Notes: generated by a model not told the origin, from the letters alone. A stretch of 64,000 nucleotides of DNA from Planctomycetota bacterium (GCA_023954375.1 JAMLIC010000001.1:434001-498000); one strand, 5' to 3'; shown: positions 1-8,585, counted from the stretch's first letter. A program made the numbers and translations.

Positions 1-924
1 CGCGACGAAGGGGAGGGCGTCGAGCGCGGCCGCCACGCCCCGCCACCACACCCCGGCGGGGATCTCGGTCGAGCGCGCCGCCCCGACCGCGACGGGGTCG
101 GGCGGCGGCGGCGCGGGGTCCGCGAGGAGCGGCGCGAGGTCGTCCAGCAGGTGCTCGGCGCTCGGGCAGCGCGAGGCCTGGCGGGCGCACAGGTGGCGGT
201 AGAGGCGGTCGAGGCGCCCGTCGAGGCCGGGGACGACGTCGGACGGCACCTCGGCCCCGCCGGGCGCCTCCCCGGTGAGCATCTCGAAGAGCACGACCCC
301 GAGCGCCCACAGGTCGGCGCGCCCGTCGACCTCGCCCTCGGGGTCGCGCTGCTCGGGCGCCATGTAGCGGAGCGTGCCCACGAGCGCGTGGCCGGCCGCC
401 GAGCGCAGGCTGCCGCTCTCGAGGAGCGCGCGCGCGTCGGCCGCCGACACGAGGCCCAGCCCCAGGTCGGCCACGTAGGCCCGGCCGGCCCCGTCGACGA
501 GGATGTTCTCCGGCTTGAGGTCGCGGTGCACGACGCCGGCCGCGTGCGCGTCGCGCAGGCCCTCGGCCACGTCGCGCGTGATCCGCGCCGCCTCGCGCGG
601 GTCGAGCGGCCCCGCCGCCAGCACCTCCCGCAAGGACCGCCCCTCGACCAGGTCCATGACCAGGTAGGGCGGGTCGTGCTCCGGGTCGAGGCCCTGCACG
701 GCGACGACGTGGCGGCCCGAGACGCGCTGCAGGAGCGCCCCCTCGGCGTGCAGGCGCGCCGCCCACGCGGGGTCGTGCGGGACCTTCACGGCGGCCGCGC
801 GGTCGGTCAGGGCGTTGTGCCGCGCGCGCCACACCTGCGCGTACGCCCCGCGGCCGAGGGGCGCCTCGAGGACCCACTCGCCGAGGCGCTGGCCCGGGGC
901 GAGGGCGGGGGAGGAGTCGGTCAA
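1..924 (-). CDS. Ser/Thr protein kinase, partial (C-terminus beyond window)
   Basis: Reading the minus strand from a TTG at 924 gives a Hanks-type kinase domain. It has a glycine loop (LGRGAYAQVW), an AVKV lysine, a catalytic loop HRDLKPEN, a DLG in place of DFG, and an MAPEQ activation-segment end, followed by the ADLWALGVVLFE helix. The catalytic Asp and Lys are present, so it is probably active. It is the last gene of the operon that carries the Vps4-like ATPases, 31 nt downstream of the membrane protein. Being encoded there, it may phosphorylate operon products, but that is inference. The gene runs off the left edge. The start is uncertain: TTG at 924 is the best-placed codon, and no ATG or GTG is obvious nearby. 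Confidence 0.85.
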   Translation of the reverse strand, partial: MTDSSPALAPGQRLGEWVLEAPLGRGAYAQVWRARHNALTDRAAAVKVPHDPAWAARLHAEGALLQRVSGRHVVAVQGLDPEHDPPYLVMDLVEGRSLREVLAAGPLDPREAARITRDVAEGLRDAHAAGVVHRDLKPENILVDGAGRAYVADLGLGLVSAADARALLESGSLRSAAGHALVGTLRYMAPEQRDPEGEVDGRADLWALGVVLFEMLTGEAPGGAEVPSDVVPGLDGRLDRLYRHLCARQASRCPSAEHLLDDLAPLLADPAPPPPDPVAVGAARSTEIPAGVWWRGVAAALDALPFVA

Positions 925-955
925 GGGAGCACCACGCCGGGCCTGGGACGCAGAC

Positions 956-1861
956 CTACAGCAACCGCCGGCCGATGTAGTCCATCGCGTCGTAGTTGTA
1001 GTAGCCCATGAGCCCGGCCGTCACCAGCAGGCCGAAGAGGCTCGCGCCCGTCGTCCCGAGCGCCAGGACCACCACCCAGAAGAGCAGCAGGTCGGCGGCG
1101 GTGAACCCGGCCAGCAGCAGGCCGTTCATCTCGTTCCTCCGCAGCTTCGCCACGCGCCGGACGACGCCGATCGCGGCCCAGGGCAGGCCCGCCGCCAGGA
1201 CGAAGAAGAGGAGGAAGCGGCCGATCAGCGACTGCTGCGAGATCCGGTAGGAGACGTAGCGCGGGTCGAGGGCGCTCTCCACCCCCTCCGAGACCTTCGG
1301 CCCGTCGGCGACGACCTTCTTCTCCTTCAGGCTGTAGAGCTGCCCCTTGAGGGCGATCCGCGCCCCGAGGCCGTCCTTGTCGGGGCCCTCGGTGAACTCG
1401 GTCACGTCGACGAACAGGATCCCGTCGATGTTGACGTTCGCCGTCTCCAGGTGGGCGACGGCCTTGATCGCGCGCTCCAGGTCGTTCGGCGCCTGGCCCG
1501 GCGCCAGGCCGGTCTTCTTGAGGAACTCGCCGGGCAACGACCCGCCGAGCTGGCGGTAGACCTCGTCCCACGTCGTCAGGCGGTACTTCGCCGTCGCCTC
1601 GACGGCGTGCGTGAGCATCTCCTGGAACTGCTGCTCCTCGTCGCGCGGGCCGCGCCCGGCGACCAGGAACAGCGCCGTGTTCACGTCGCGCGAGCGCGGC
1701 AGCTCGCGGGCGAACTCCTGGGTCGCCTGGCGGGCGATCCCGTGCATGAGCGGGGTCATCGTGCGCCGCTTCTCGCGCGTCGCGAAGTACGCGACGAGCC
1801 CGATCAGGGCCGCCACGACCGCCACGGACACGACGATCTTCCAGAGCTTGTCGAAGATCAT
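956..1861 (-). CDS. Multi-pass membrane protein of unknown function
   Basis: 301 aa, not recognised as a named family. There is one strong transmembrane helix at residues 7-27, then a soluble segment of about 180 residues with predicted mixed alpha/beta character. About three hydrophobic helices follow in the last 100 residues (LIGRFLLFFVLAAGLPW, a helix near LLLAGFTAADLLLFWVV, and one near GLLVTAGLMGYY). It lies 49 nt downstream of the SPFH/beta-propeller gene and 31 nt upstream of the kinase, on the same strand as the Vps4/Snf7-like genes. It could be the membrane partner of that system, but nothing in its sequence shows an activity. Confidence 0.85.
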   Translation of the reverse strand: MIFDKLWKIVVSVAVVAALIGLVAYFATREKRRTMTPLMHGIARQATQEFARELPRSRDVNTALFLVAGRGPRDEEQQFQEMLTHAVEATAKYRLTTWDEVYRQLGGSLPGEFLKKTGLAPGQAPNDLERAIKAVAHLETANVNIDGILFVDVTEFTEGPDKDGLGARIALKGQLYSLKEKKVVADGPKVSEGVESALDPRYVSYRISQQSLIGRFLLFFVLAAGLPWAAIGVVRRVAKLRRNEMNGLLLAGFTAADLLLFWVVVLALGTTGASLFGLLVTAGLMGYYNYDAMDYIGRRLL

Positions 1862-1910
1862 CCTCAGCCTCGCGGGCGCGGCCCGCAGTACCCCCGGTGC
1901 TCCCTCGGAC

Positions 1911-3812
1911 TCACGCCGTCGCCGGCATCATCTTGGACACGAACAGGTCCTGGACCTTGTCGGCGACCCGGATCGTCAGCCGCGGCTCGGTCTGGTGGTG
2001 CGCGTCCCAGGCGAAGACCTTGTAGCCGCTGCGCGAGACCCCGACGACGTAGTCGGCCGCCGCGTCCACCCAGCGCACCTCCTCGCGCGCCTGGTACTCG
2101 CGGTAGACGTCGCGCCGCGGCTCGGCCGCGGTGATCGTGAAGTCCTTGCTCCCGATCACGTAGAAGCCGTGCCCCGCGATCTTCGCGTGGCGCAGCATGT
2201 AGATCGGGTTCTTCTTCAGCACGCTGAACGCCTGCGGCGACGTCGGGTCGTCGAGGTGCCAGCGGTAGATCTTGCCGGCGCGGTTGCCCGCCACGAGCTC
2301 GTCGCCCTGCACGACGAACGCGGTCACCGAGTCGTCGCTGCCCTTGTAGCGGGTGGGCTTGTCGCTCCCAGTCGCCAGGTCGACCGAGAAGACGTCGGCC
2401 CCGGCCGAGAAGTACAGCCGCCCGTCGACGACCAGCGCCCCCCGCGTGGCGCTGTGCCCGCGCGTGACCTCCTCGCAGATCGCCCGCCCCGGCCCCCCCT
2501 CGACGGGCCACTCGTAGAGGCCCATCTCCGAGTGCGTCGCGTAGACGCGCCCGTCGAAGTAGGCCACCGCGTTGGCGCCGCCCTTGCCCTCGGGCTCCTT
2601 CGGGAACGGGTACTCCACGCGCGCGTCGGCCGTGAGGCGGTAGACGCCGCGCTGGGCGCCGGCGAGCACGTAGTCGGTGCGGTCGATCCGGTCGGTCCTC
2701 ACCGACCGCAGGTAGCCGAGCGCCCCGCCCTCGGTGTCGTAGACCTCCTTGGGCACCTCGGGGTGCAGGTTGGTCTTCGGGTCGAACGAGAGCACGCGCT
2801 TGCCCACGACGCAGAGGATCCGCCGCGTGATCGGGTCCTGCCCGGTCGCCTCGAGGCCGCCGCCGACGAGCTGGGCCATCCGCTGCTGGAGCTCGCGCAG
2901 CCGCCCCTCGACGCGCGACTCCATCTCGCCCAGCTGCACGTGGGCGCGCTGGTCGGGCGTGAGGTCCTTGTCGATCAGCTCCTTGATGAGCCGCGCGCGC
3001 TGCTGGTCGTCGTCCAGCATCATGACGAGCGCCTTGACGTCGTCGTCGCCCATGCGGGCGCGCAGGTCCTCGTACTGCCGCAGCCGGCGCTCCTTGCGGG
3101 CGCGGTCGGCCTCGTCGCGCAGCTCGATCCCGGCCAGCAGCGCCTGCCGGTCGAGCCCCTTCTGCAGCTCGAGCAGCTCGCCCTCGCGAGCGAGCGCCGC
3201 CGCCTTCGCCTCGGCCTCGGCGGCCGCCCGGCGGCGGGCCTCGTGCTCGCCCGAGGCGAACGCGGGGTGGACGACGTCGGTGAGGGTGCAGCCGAGCTCG
3301 AACAGCGGCTTCTTCAGCTCCTCCTGCAGGTGGACCTCGACCGCGGCGCGCAGGTCCTTCGTCGCCAGCTCGTCGGCCGCCCGCTGCGAGACGAAGAAGC
3401 GCAGGGCCTCGCGCACGTAGGGCTCGATGAACGCGCGGACGTCGGCCCGGCCGAGGCGCGGCCGGTCGCGCAGGAGCGCGCGCTCGAGCTGCTGCAGGTC
3501 GATCACGGCCGCCCGCGGGCGGAGCGTCAGCCCGAGCGACGCGGTGAAGGCCAGGTCGTCCTGGCTGCGCCCCGCCTCGAGGCCGTCGAGCTGCAGGCGG
3601 CACGACTCCTTGACGACGAAGCCCTCGCGGACGTCGTCGGTCCCGGCGCCCCCGGCCACGACGCTCGTGGCGCCGCCGTCGCCCCTGACGAGGGCCACGG
3701 TCCCCGGGGGCACGTCCAGCCGCTTGCGGATGAGCCCCGGCAGCTCCTCGCGCCGGAAGCGCAGGGCGAACTCCTCCTCGGCCGCCGCGAACCTCCCGAA
3801 GTCGACGCTCAT
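1911..3812 (-). CDS. SPFH (band 7)-like protein fused to a C-terminal beta-propeller
   Basis: 633 aa. The start is the ATG at 3812, which overlaps the stop of the upstream AAA gene (ATGA). Residues about 1-180 look like a band-7/SPFH module: a beta-rich start, then a segment with paired EPYVREALRFF and LFELGCTLTDV elements. A long charged helix follows (residues about 190-300, rich in A/E/K/R). The last 320 residues are repeated short beta-strand units (such as VYATHSEMGLYEW, LYFSAGADVFSVDL, ELVAGNRAGKIYRWHL) typical of a WD/PQQ-like propeller. There is no signal peptide or membrane helix, so it is probably cytoplasmic or peripheral. SPFH proteins organise membrane domains, and the propeller suggests a protein-interaction scaffold for the neighbouring ATPase. 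The fold assignments are inference from sequence pattern. Confidence 0.75.
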   Translation of the reverse strand: MSVDFGRFAAAEEEFALRFRREELPGLIRKRLDVPPGTVALVRGDGGATSVVAGGAGTDDVREGFVVKESCRLQLDGLEAGRSQDDLAFTASLGLTLRPRAAVIDLQQLERALLRDRPRLGRADVRAFIEPYVREALRFFVSQRAADELATKDLRAAVEVHLQEELKKPLFELGCTLTDVVHPAFASGEHEARRRAAAEAEAKAAALAREGELLELQKGLDRQALLAGIELRDEADRARKERRLRQYEDLRARMGDDDVKALVMMLDDDQQRARLIKELIDKDLTPDQRAHVQLGEMESRVEGRLRELQQRMAQLVGGGLEATGQDPITRRILCVVGKRVLSFDPKTNLHPEVPKEVYDTEGGALGYLRSVRTDRIDRTDYVLAGAQRGVYRLTADARVEYPFPKEPEGKGGANAVAYFDGRVYATHSEMGLYEWPVEGGPGRAICEEVTRGHSATRGALVVDGRLYFSAGADVFSVDLATGSDKPTRYKGSDDSVTAFVVQGDELVAGNRAGKIYRWHLDDPTSPQAFSVLKKNPIYMLRHAKIAGHGFYVIGSKDFTITAAEPRRDVYREYQAREEVRWVDAAADYVVGVSRSGYKVFAWDAHHQTEPRLTIRVADKVQDLFVSKMMPATA

Positions 3813-5026
3813 GGTGCTGACTCTGCTCCTTCGCCGGCCGGCCGGGCGGCGCCGCCCTGCCCGTAGCGCTCGAACCGCACCAGGTCGGACCTGGAGACGG
3901 AGGGGCGGTTCTGCGCCAGCGCCGCGCGCAGGTCGCCGAGGGCGATCGGCAGGTGCTCGTCCGGCCCGCCGCCGTTCTTCACCGCCCGCAGGAACACGTC
4001 GGCGGCGGCCTGCTCGCAGATGTTCTTCAGGTCCGCGCCCGAGTAGCCCTCGGTCGCCTCGGCCAGCAGGTCGAGGTCGACGTCGGGCGCGAGCGGGCGC
4101 CCGGCGAGGTTCAGCTCGAGGATCTTGCGCCGCGCCGGCGGGTCGGGCAGGCCCACGTAGACCTTCTCGTCGAACCGCCCCGGCCGCAGGACGGCCGGGT
4201 CGAGCGACCAGGGCTCGTTGGTCGCGCCGATGAACAGGAGCGGGTTCTTGCTCGCCGTGTCGAAGCCCTCGAGCTCGGCCAGGATCTGCGGGACGAGCCG
4301 CGACATGACGGCCGACTGGTTGTCGCGCCGCGCCGGCACCATGGCCTCGATCTCGTCGATGAAGATGATCGAGCGCTCGTGCTCGCGGGCCGTCTTGAAC
4401 AGCCGGTCGATGTTCTGCTCCGAGTCGCCGACCCACTTGGACATGATCTCGGACGGCTTCACCGTGAAGAACGCCGCCTCGATCTCCCCCGCCACGGCGC
4501 GGGCCAGCATGGTCTTGCCCGTCCCCGGCGGCCCCCAGAGGAGGATCCCGCCGCCCCGGCGGATGCGGTAGCGCGCCGCCGCCTCGGGGTGGGTGAACGG
4601 GTAGATCATCTTCAGCCGGATGCTCTCCTTCACGTCCTCGAGCCCGGCGAGGTCCTGGAAGCGGAGCGAGGGCTTCTCGACCGGGATGAACGCCTTCGCG
4701 TCGTCGTCCTGGTCGGCGGCCTTGCGCTTGCCCCCGGCCGGCGCGCGGCCGCCGCCGCCCTCGCCGCGCCGCTTGAGCCCGTCGGCGTCGGACGGCAGGT
4801 TCTCGTGCCAGTCGAGGAGCTTCTCCAGCGCCTCCTCGCGCGAGGCGCGGATCGCGGGCGAGGAGGCGCACTCGGCGTAGCGGATCCACGCCTCGATCGC
4901 GCTCTCGAGGTTGCGGCGCAGCGCCGGCAGGTCGCCGCGCGCCTCGGCCTGGTCGACGAGGTCGAGGTAGCGGTCGAAGCTCTGCTTGTACGACTCCGCG
5001 CGCGACTCGACCGTCTTGCGGCTCAC
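3809..5026 (-). CDS. Vps4-like AAA ATPase (second of two)
   Basis: 405 aa. Residues about 10-75 form a helical bundle resembling a MIT domain. A charged linker (80-115) precedes a single AAA module of the Vps4/katanin/spastin (meiotic) type. It has Walker A GPPGTGKT (165-172), a pore loop MSKWVG (195-200), Walker B IIFIDEIE (220-227), sensor ATNEPWSLDP, and arginine fingers in RPGRF (281-285). After the AAA lid there is a C-terminal stretch LPIALGDLRAALAQNRPSVS, like the Vps4 C-terminal helix region. In archaea and eukaryotes such ATPases disassemble ESCRT-III polymers. It follows the CHMP2-like gene by 61 nt and its stop overlaps the start of the SPFH/propeller gene, so co-translation is likely. 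FtsH and proteasomal AAA are excluded because no protease or OB domain is present. Confidence 0.85.
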   Translation of the reverse strand: MSRKTVESRAESYKQSFDRYLDLVDQAEARGDLPALRRNLESAIEAWIRYAECASSPAIRASREEALEKLLDWHENLPSDADGLKRRGEGGGGRAPAGGKRKAADQDDDAKAFIPVEKPSLRFQDLAGLEDVKESIRLKMIYPFTHPEAAARYRIRRGGGILLWGPPGTGKTMLARAVAGEIEAAFFTVKPSEIMSKWVGDSEQNIDRLFKTAREHERSIIFIDEIEAMVPARRDNQSAVMSRLVPQILAELEGFDTASKNPLLFIGATNEPWSLDPAVLRPGRFDEKVYVGLPDPPARRKILELNLAGRPLAPDVDLDLLAEATEGYSGADLKNICEQAAADVFLRAVKNGGGPDEHLPIALGDLRAALAQNRPSVSRSDLVRFERYGQGGAARPAGEGAESAP

Positions 5027-5087
5027 TCGACCCCCTCGCTCCGTCTCCCCAGGGTAGCGGGCGCCCGCGCGCCCGTCCCGGCCCGCG

Positions 5088-5696
5088 CTACGCCTTCTGC
5101 CGGTTCTTCTCGAACCGCTCGCGCAGCGAGTCGAGCCTGCTCGAGACCTTGTCCTCCATCTCCTCCGTCTCCTCGGCGACCACGGCCTCGTCGATCAGGC
5201 GGTCGATCTCCTCGTCGGAGACGAGGTCGTCGGACTGCGCCCCCTCCATGTGCGAGACCGACTCGTTGGTCTGCTCGATCATGAGCTCCATCATCTGCTG
5301 CATGGACTCGGACTGCGACACGGCCCGCTCGCAGTTCTTGTGCACCTGCGCCAGGTTGACCGACCCGTAGGACTCGGCGATCGCCTCCGAGACCGTCTCC
5401 AGCGCCCGCGCGAAGTCGGCCTGCGCCTCGGCCTGGCCCTTGAGCTGCTTGAACACCTCGAGGTTGAGCAGCTGCCGCTCCATGAGGCGCCGCGTGTAGG
5501 CGGTGCGCTTCAGGTTGGCCTTGATCACCTTGAGCTGCGTGCCGTCACCCAGCTGCCTGGCGCGCTTCGCCTTCTTGATGAACTCGCGCTCCTCGCGCTC
5601 CTGGTCGCGGATCTGCTTCTTGATGCGCGAGAGGCCCTTGCGGATCTCCATCTCGCGCTCGAGGCGCCGCTCCTCGCTGGACTTGAACAGGGCCAT
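5088..5696 (-). CDS. ESCRT-III (Vps2/CHMP2)-like coiled-coil protein
   Basis: 202 aa, close to the usual length of ESCRT-III subunits (about 200-220). It begins MALFK, an amphipathic start as in CHMP and PspA proteins. The first 110 residues are long, strongly basic helices, including a KANLKRTAYTRRLM segment that resembles the CHMP2 segment AKDLVRTRRYVRKF. The last 60 residues are acidic (SDEEIDRLIDEAVVAEE), giving the basic-N/acidic-C polarity of the family. Near the C-terminus, EDKVSSRLDSLR fits the MIM1 consensus (D/E)xxLxxRLxxL(K/R), with Val at the first Leu. This is the motif by which Vps2/CHMP1 bind the Vps4 MIT domain. It sits between the two Vps4-like ATPase genes. PspA/Vipp1 is the alternative family, but those proteins lack a MIM1. 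The start is ATG 5696. Confidence 0.82.
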   Translation of the reverse strand: MALFKSSEERRLEREMEIRKGLSRIKKQIRDQEREEREFIKKAKRARQLGDGTQLKVIKANLKRTAYTRRLMERQLLNLEVFKQLKGQAEAQADFARALETVSEAIAESYGSVNLAQVHKNCERAVSQSESMQQMMELMIEQTNESVSHMEGAQSDDLVSDEEIDRLIDEAVVAEETEEMEDKVSSRLDSLRERFEKNRQKA

Positions 5697-5745
5697 GGGC
5701 TGTCTCTCCGGGGGTCATCCTAGCGGGTCGTCGACGTTTCGTCCG

Positions 5746-7014
5746 TCACGCCTCCGCCGCGTCGCGCCAGTCGACGTAGCGCTGCACCTGCTCGGGGGTG
5801 GTCACGGGGTGGACGAGCTTCCTGGCCCGCTCGAAGTCGGCGAGCCCCAGCGGCCGCACGGTGATCGCGTGCTCCTTGACCGCCTCGAGCCCGCGGTCGA
5901 CGAGGTCCGGGATGGCCCGGTTCTCCTCGGCGACCATGCGGTTCGTGACCTCCTTGGCCAGGCTCTCGATCTCGCGCCCCGAGAGCCCCTCCGTCAGGTC
6001 GACCAGCTCGTCGAGCTCGCACGTGAGCGTGAAGCCCTTCTTGCTCAGGTGGATGTCGAGGATGGCGCGCCGCGTCTCGGGGTCGGGCAGCGGGATGAGG
6101 ATCTTCTTGTCGAACCGCGAGAGGACCGCCGGGTCGAGGTCCCAGGGGCGGTTCGTGGCCGCGATCGTGAGCACGTAGATGTCCTCGCGCCCCTTCTCGG
6201 CCAGCCCGTCGAGCTCCGAGAGGATCGTCGAGAGGATGCGCCGCTCCGTGCCCGTGTCGCCCTCGTTGCGCGAGCCGCAGAGCGACTCGAACTCGTCGAG
6301 GAAGATCACCGCCGGCGACATGTCGCGCGCCGTCCCGTAGAGCTCCGAGATGATCTTCGTCGACTCGCCGAAGTACTTCGACATGATCGACGAGACCTTC
6401 ACGTTGAAGAACACCGCCTGCTCGCGGTCGGTCGTCTTGAGCGCCCGCGACGTGGCCGCGGCCAGCAGCGTCTTGCCCGTCCCGGGCGGCCCGTAGAAGA
6501 GCACGTTGCGCCAGGTCGCCAGCTGCAGCCCCGGCGGCTTCTTCGCCAGCGACACCCCGAGCGCGTACTTGACCTCGCGCTTGGTCTCGTCGAGGCCGCC
6601 GATCTTGTCCCAGGTGATGCTCGAGTGGTGCAGGAGGCCGGTGACCGCCTGGTGGACCTCGTCCTCCGCCTTGCCGCCGGCCTTGCCGCGCCCGCGCGGG
6701 CCGCGGCCCTTGCCGTCCTCGAGGGCGCCCCCGGCCGTGGGCGTCGTCACCTCGCCGGTCGCCGTCGCCTCGGGCTTGGGGATGTCGCCCGACCGCAGCG
6801 CCGTGGCGTACTCGCGGAACTTGGCCGCGCGGGCCTTGCGCGCCGCCTCGATCTTGCGCCCGGCCGCCGCCTCGGCGTGCCGGAGCAGCAGCTGCGCCGC
6901 CCGCTCGTAGAGCTCGGCGGCCTCGGCGTCGTTGCCGGCGTCGTAGGCGGCCTTGGCCTTCGCCTCGAGGCTCCTGATGGCCTCGTCGCGCTGGCGGCTC
7001 AGGTTGACGGCCAT
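5746..7014 (-). CDS. Vps4-like MIT-AAA ATPase (first of two)
   Basis: 422 aa. Residues 5-75 match the MIT three-helix pattern well: an AxxxAxxAxxAYDAGN turn, then AAELYERAAQLLLRHAE, then a basic helix ending AKFREYATALR. This is the same arrangement as the Vps4 N-terminus. A Gly/Lys-rich linker (77-120) leads to one AAA domain with Walker A GPPGTGKT (175-182), pore loop MSKYFGES (211-218), Walker B VIFLDEFE (236-243), sensor ATNRPWDLDP and SRFDKK. The tail ADFERARKLVHPVTTPEQVQ resembles the Vps4 C-terminal helix. It is expected to bind MIM-bearing filament subunits and remodel them at the membrane. Of the two ATPases in the operon this has the clearer MIT domain. It is flanked by two filament-like coiled-coil genes at gaps of 34 and 49 nt. 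Confidence 0.87.
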   Translation of the reverse strand: MAVNLSRQRDEAIRSLEAKAKAAYDAGNDAEAAELYERAAQLLLRHAEAAAGRKIEAARKARAAKFREYATALRSGDIPKPEATATGEVTTPTAGGALEDGKGRGPRGRGKAGGKAEDEVHQAVTGLLHHSSITWDKIGGLDETKREVKYALGVSLAKKPPGLQLATWRNVLFYGPPGTGKTLLAAATSRALKTTDREQAVFFNVKVSSIMSKYFGESTKIISELYGTARDMSPAVIFLDEFESLCGSRNEGDTGTERRILSTILSELDGLAEKGREDIYVLTIAATNRPWDLDPAVLSRFDKKILIPLPDPETRRAILDIHLSKKGFTLTCELDELVDLTEGLSGREIESLAKEVTNRMVAEENRAIPDLVDRGLEAVKEHAITVRPLGLADFERARKLVHPVTTPEQVQRYVDWRDAAEA

Positions 7015-7048
7015 GCGTCCTCGGCCCTCCTGCTCCCCCTGTGGTGGT

Positions 7049-7687
7049 TCACGACCCCTCCGCCTCGCCCGTGGCCTCGCGGTCGAGCTTCTCGCGCAGC
7101 GCGTGCTCGCGCTCCTCGGCCGTCTCGACGTCGCCGCCCTCCTCGGCCGCGATGATCTCGTCCAGCTCGGAGAGGAGCTTGTCCTTGTCGGGGTCCTTCT
7201 CGTCCGAGATCTCCGTGTCCTCGAGCTCGAGGTTGAGGTCCTCGAGCGTCGCGCCCAGCGCGTCGAGGTAGGCCTCCTCGTCGACCGCCGTGCCGCGGAG
7301 CTTCTCGTCGAGCCCGCTCATCTGGACCTTCTGCATGAGCTCGCGCACGCGCATCTTGTTCGAGGTCTTCTCCAGGCGCTCGAGCCCGCGCAGGTAGCGC
7401 TTGAGGCCGACCGTCTCGAGGTTCAGCACCTGGCTCTCCCGGCGGGCGAGCGCCTGGTCGAGCTTGATCTGCTGCAGGTCCTCGTAGAGGAAGTCGACCT
7501 CCTCCTTGTTGTTCTCCTTGCGCGCCCCCTTGAGGCGCGCGAGCGTCTCGTTGCGCTTCTGCACCAGGCGGCGGATCTCCATCTGCTTCTTGCGGCGCTC
7601 CCGCTCCACGCCCTTGAGCGCAATCTTGAGGTCGCGCGAGGTGACCTCGCGGTCCTCGCGGTTGAACAGCCTGTCGAAGATCCCCAC
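7049..7687 (-). CDS. Snf7/PspA-like coiled-coil protein
   Basis: 212 aa from the GTG at 7687. A longer reading from 7732 adds only a low-complexity Arg/Gly leader. The protein then begins MGIFDRLFNRED, the short amphipathic start shared with PspA, Vipp1 and CHMP proteins. Residues about 15-130 are almost entirely heptad-like charged helix (KQMEIRRLVQKRNETLARL and following). The C-terminal third is acidic (LNLELEDTEISDEKDPDKDK, then SELDEIIAAEE), reproducing the basic-to-acidic polarity of ESCRT-III subunits. No enzymatic motif is present. It lies between a second filament-like gene and the MIT-AAA gene, suggesting co-assembly. A clear MIM1 or MIM2 motif is not visible, so family membership rests on architecture and context. 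Confidence 0.7.
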   Translation of the reverse strand: MGIFDRLFNREDREVTSRDLKIALKGVERERRKKQMEIRRLVQKRNETLARLKGARKENNKEEVDFLYEDLQQIKLDQALARRESQVLNLETVGLKRYLRGLERLEKTSNKMRVRELMQKVQMSGLDEKLRGTAVDEEAYLDALGATLEDLNLELEDTEISDEKDPDKDKLLSELDEIIAAEEGGDVETAEEREHALREKLDREATGEAEGS

Positions 7688-7744
7688 CAGCGCCTCCTCG
7701 CGGCGCGGGCCGCGCCCGCGCCCGCCGCTCACGCGGCGCGTGTG

Positions 7745-8575
7745 TTACTCGACCGTGGCCTCGCGGCCCTCGTCCTCGTCGTCCTCGGGCTCCTGCGCGT
7801 CGAGCTCGGCCAGCTCCTCCTCGATCGAGCGCCGCCGCGGCCGCTCGGGCGCGGCCGGCTCCTTCGGCGCGGCCTCGACCTTCCGCGGCTCGGGCGCCTT
7901 GACCGGCTGCGCCCGCGCCGCTGCCCGCGCCGCCATGACCTCGCGCTCGATCGCCTCGAGCTCGCGGTCGACCTCCTCCTCGTCGGGCTCCTCGACGGGG
8001 GTGGTCTCGACCTCGTCGGCGCGCGCCTCGGCCAGGATCTCGCGCTCGAGGTCGGCCAGCGCCCGGCGCTCGGCGGAGTCCTCCATGACCGAGTCCATGC
8101 CGTGGGCCACCTTGGCCGCGTTCATGATGTCGCGGTGCTTCTCGAGCTTCTCCTCGTAGTCGACCGCGATCTCCTCGATCTGGCCCTGGTTGACCCGCTT
8201 GAGCTCCATGGCCTGCATCTCGGTGATGCGGTCGAAGAGCCCCAGGTGCAGGTCGATGTTGTCCTGGTGGATGCGGTGGCGCTTCTCCAGCGAGTCCATG
8301 CGCCGGCGCAGGCGCCGGATCTCGCGCAGGGCCGACATCTTCTCCCGCTCCGACAGGCCGCCGCCGAGCACGCGCTCCTTGTGGGCCGCCTCCATGCGGC
8401 CGAGCTTCTCGATGTCGCGCTCGATCTCGCGCGCCTCGACCTCGTTCTGCGTGGCGATCTGGTCGAGGCCGGCCCGCAGCTCCTCCACGTCCTTGACGTT
8501 GGTGAGCAGGAGCCGCGTCTCCTCGGGGAGCGACGCGCGGCTGAACAGCGCCTTGACCTTGTCGAACAGGCTCAT
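7745..8575 (-). CDS. Snf7/PspA-like coiled-coil protein with Pro-rich, acidic tail
   Basis: 276 aa. It starts MSLFDKVKALFSRAS, a probable amphipathic membrane-binding helix. Residues 20-180 are continuous coiled coil (TQNEVEAREIERDIEKLGRM; REIRRLRRRMDSLEKRHRIH). They end in MDSVMEDSAERRALADLEREI, which resembles the helix 4/5 region of CHMP proteins. A Pro/Ala/Glu-rich linker (about 205-250) precedes SIEEELAELDAQE and an acidic end. It is the first filament-like gene after the MerR/winged-helix gene (10-nt gap) and lies 57 nt upstream of the next one. It may be the membrane-nucleating subunit of the set, but this is inference. A generic PspA/IM30 protein is the alternative; the long C-terminal extension is unlike typical PspA. 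Confidence 0.7.
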   Translation of the reverse strand: MSLFDKVKALFSRASLPEETRLLLTNVKDVEELRAGLDQIATQNEVEAREIERDIEKLGRMEAAHKERVLGGGLSEREKMSALREIRRLRRRMDSLEKRHRIHQDNIDLHLGLFDRITEMQAMELKRVNQGQIEEIAVDYEEKLEKHRDIMNAAKVAHGMDSVMEDSAERRALADLEREILAEARADEVETTPVEEPDEEEVDRELEAIEREVMAARAAARAQPVKAPEPRKVEAAPKEPAAPERPRRRSIEEELAELDAQEPEDDEDEGREATVE

Positions 8576-8585
8576 CGCGCGCCCC

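Noticed and set aside
5088..5696. Plain PspA/Vipp1 (IM30) protein
   Set aside because: Size and helices would allow it, but the acidic C-terminal part, the MIM1-type motif and the flanking Vps4-like genes fit ESCRT-III better. PspA remains the fallback for the other two coiled-coil genes.
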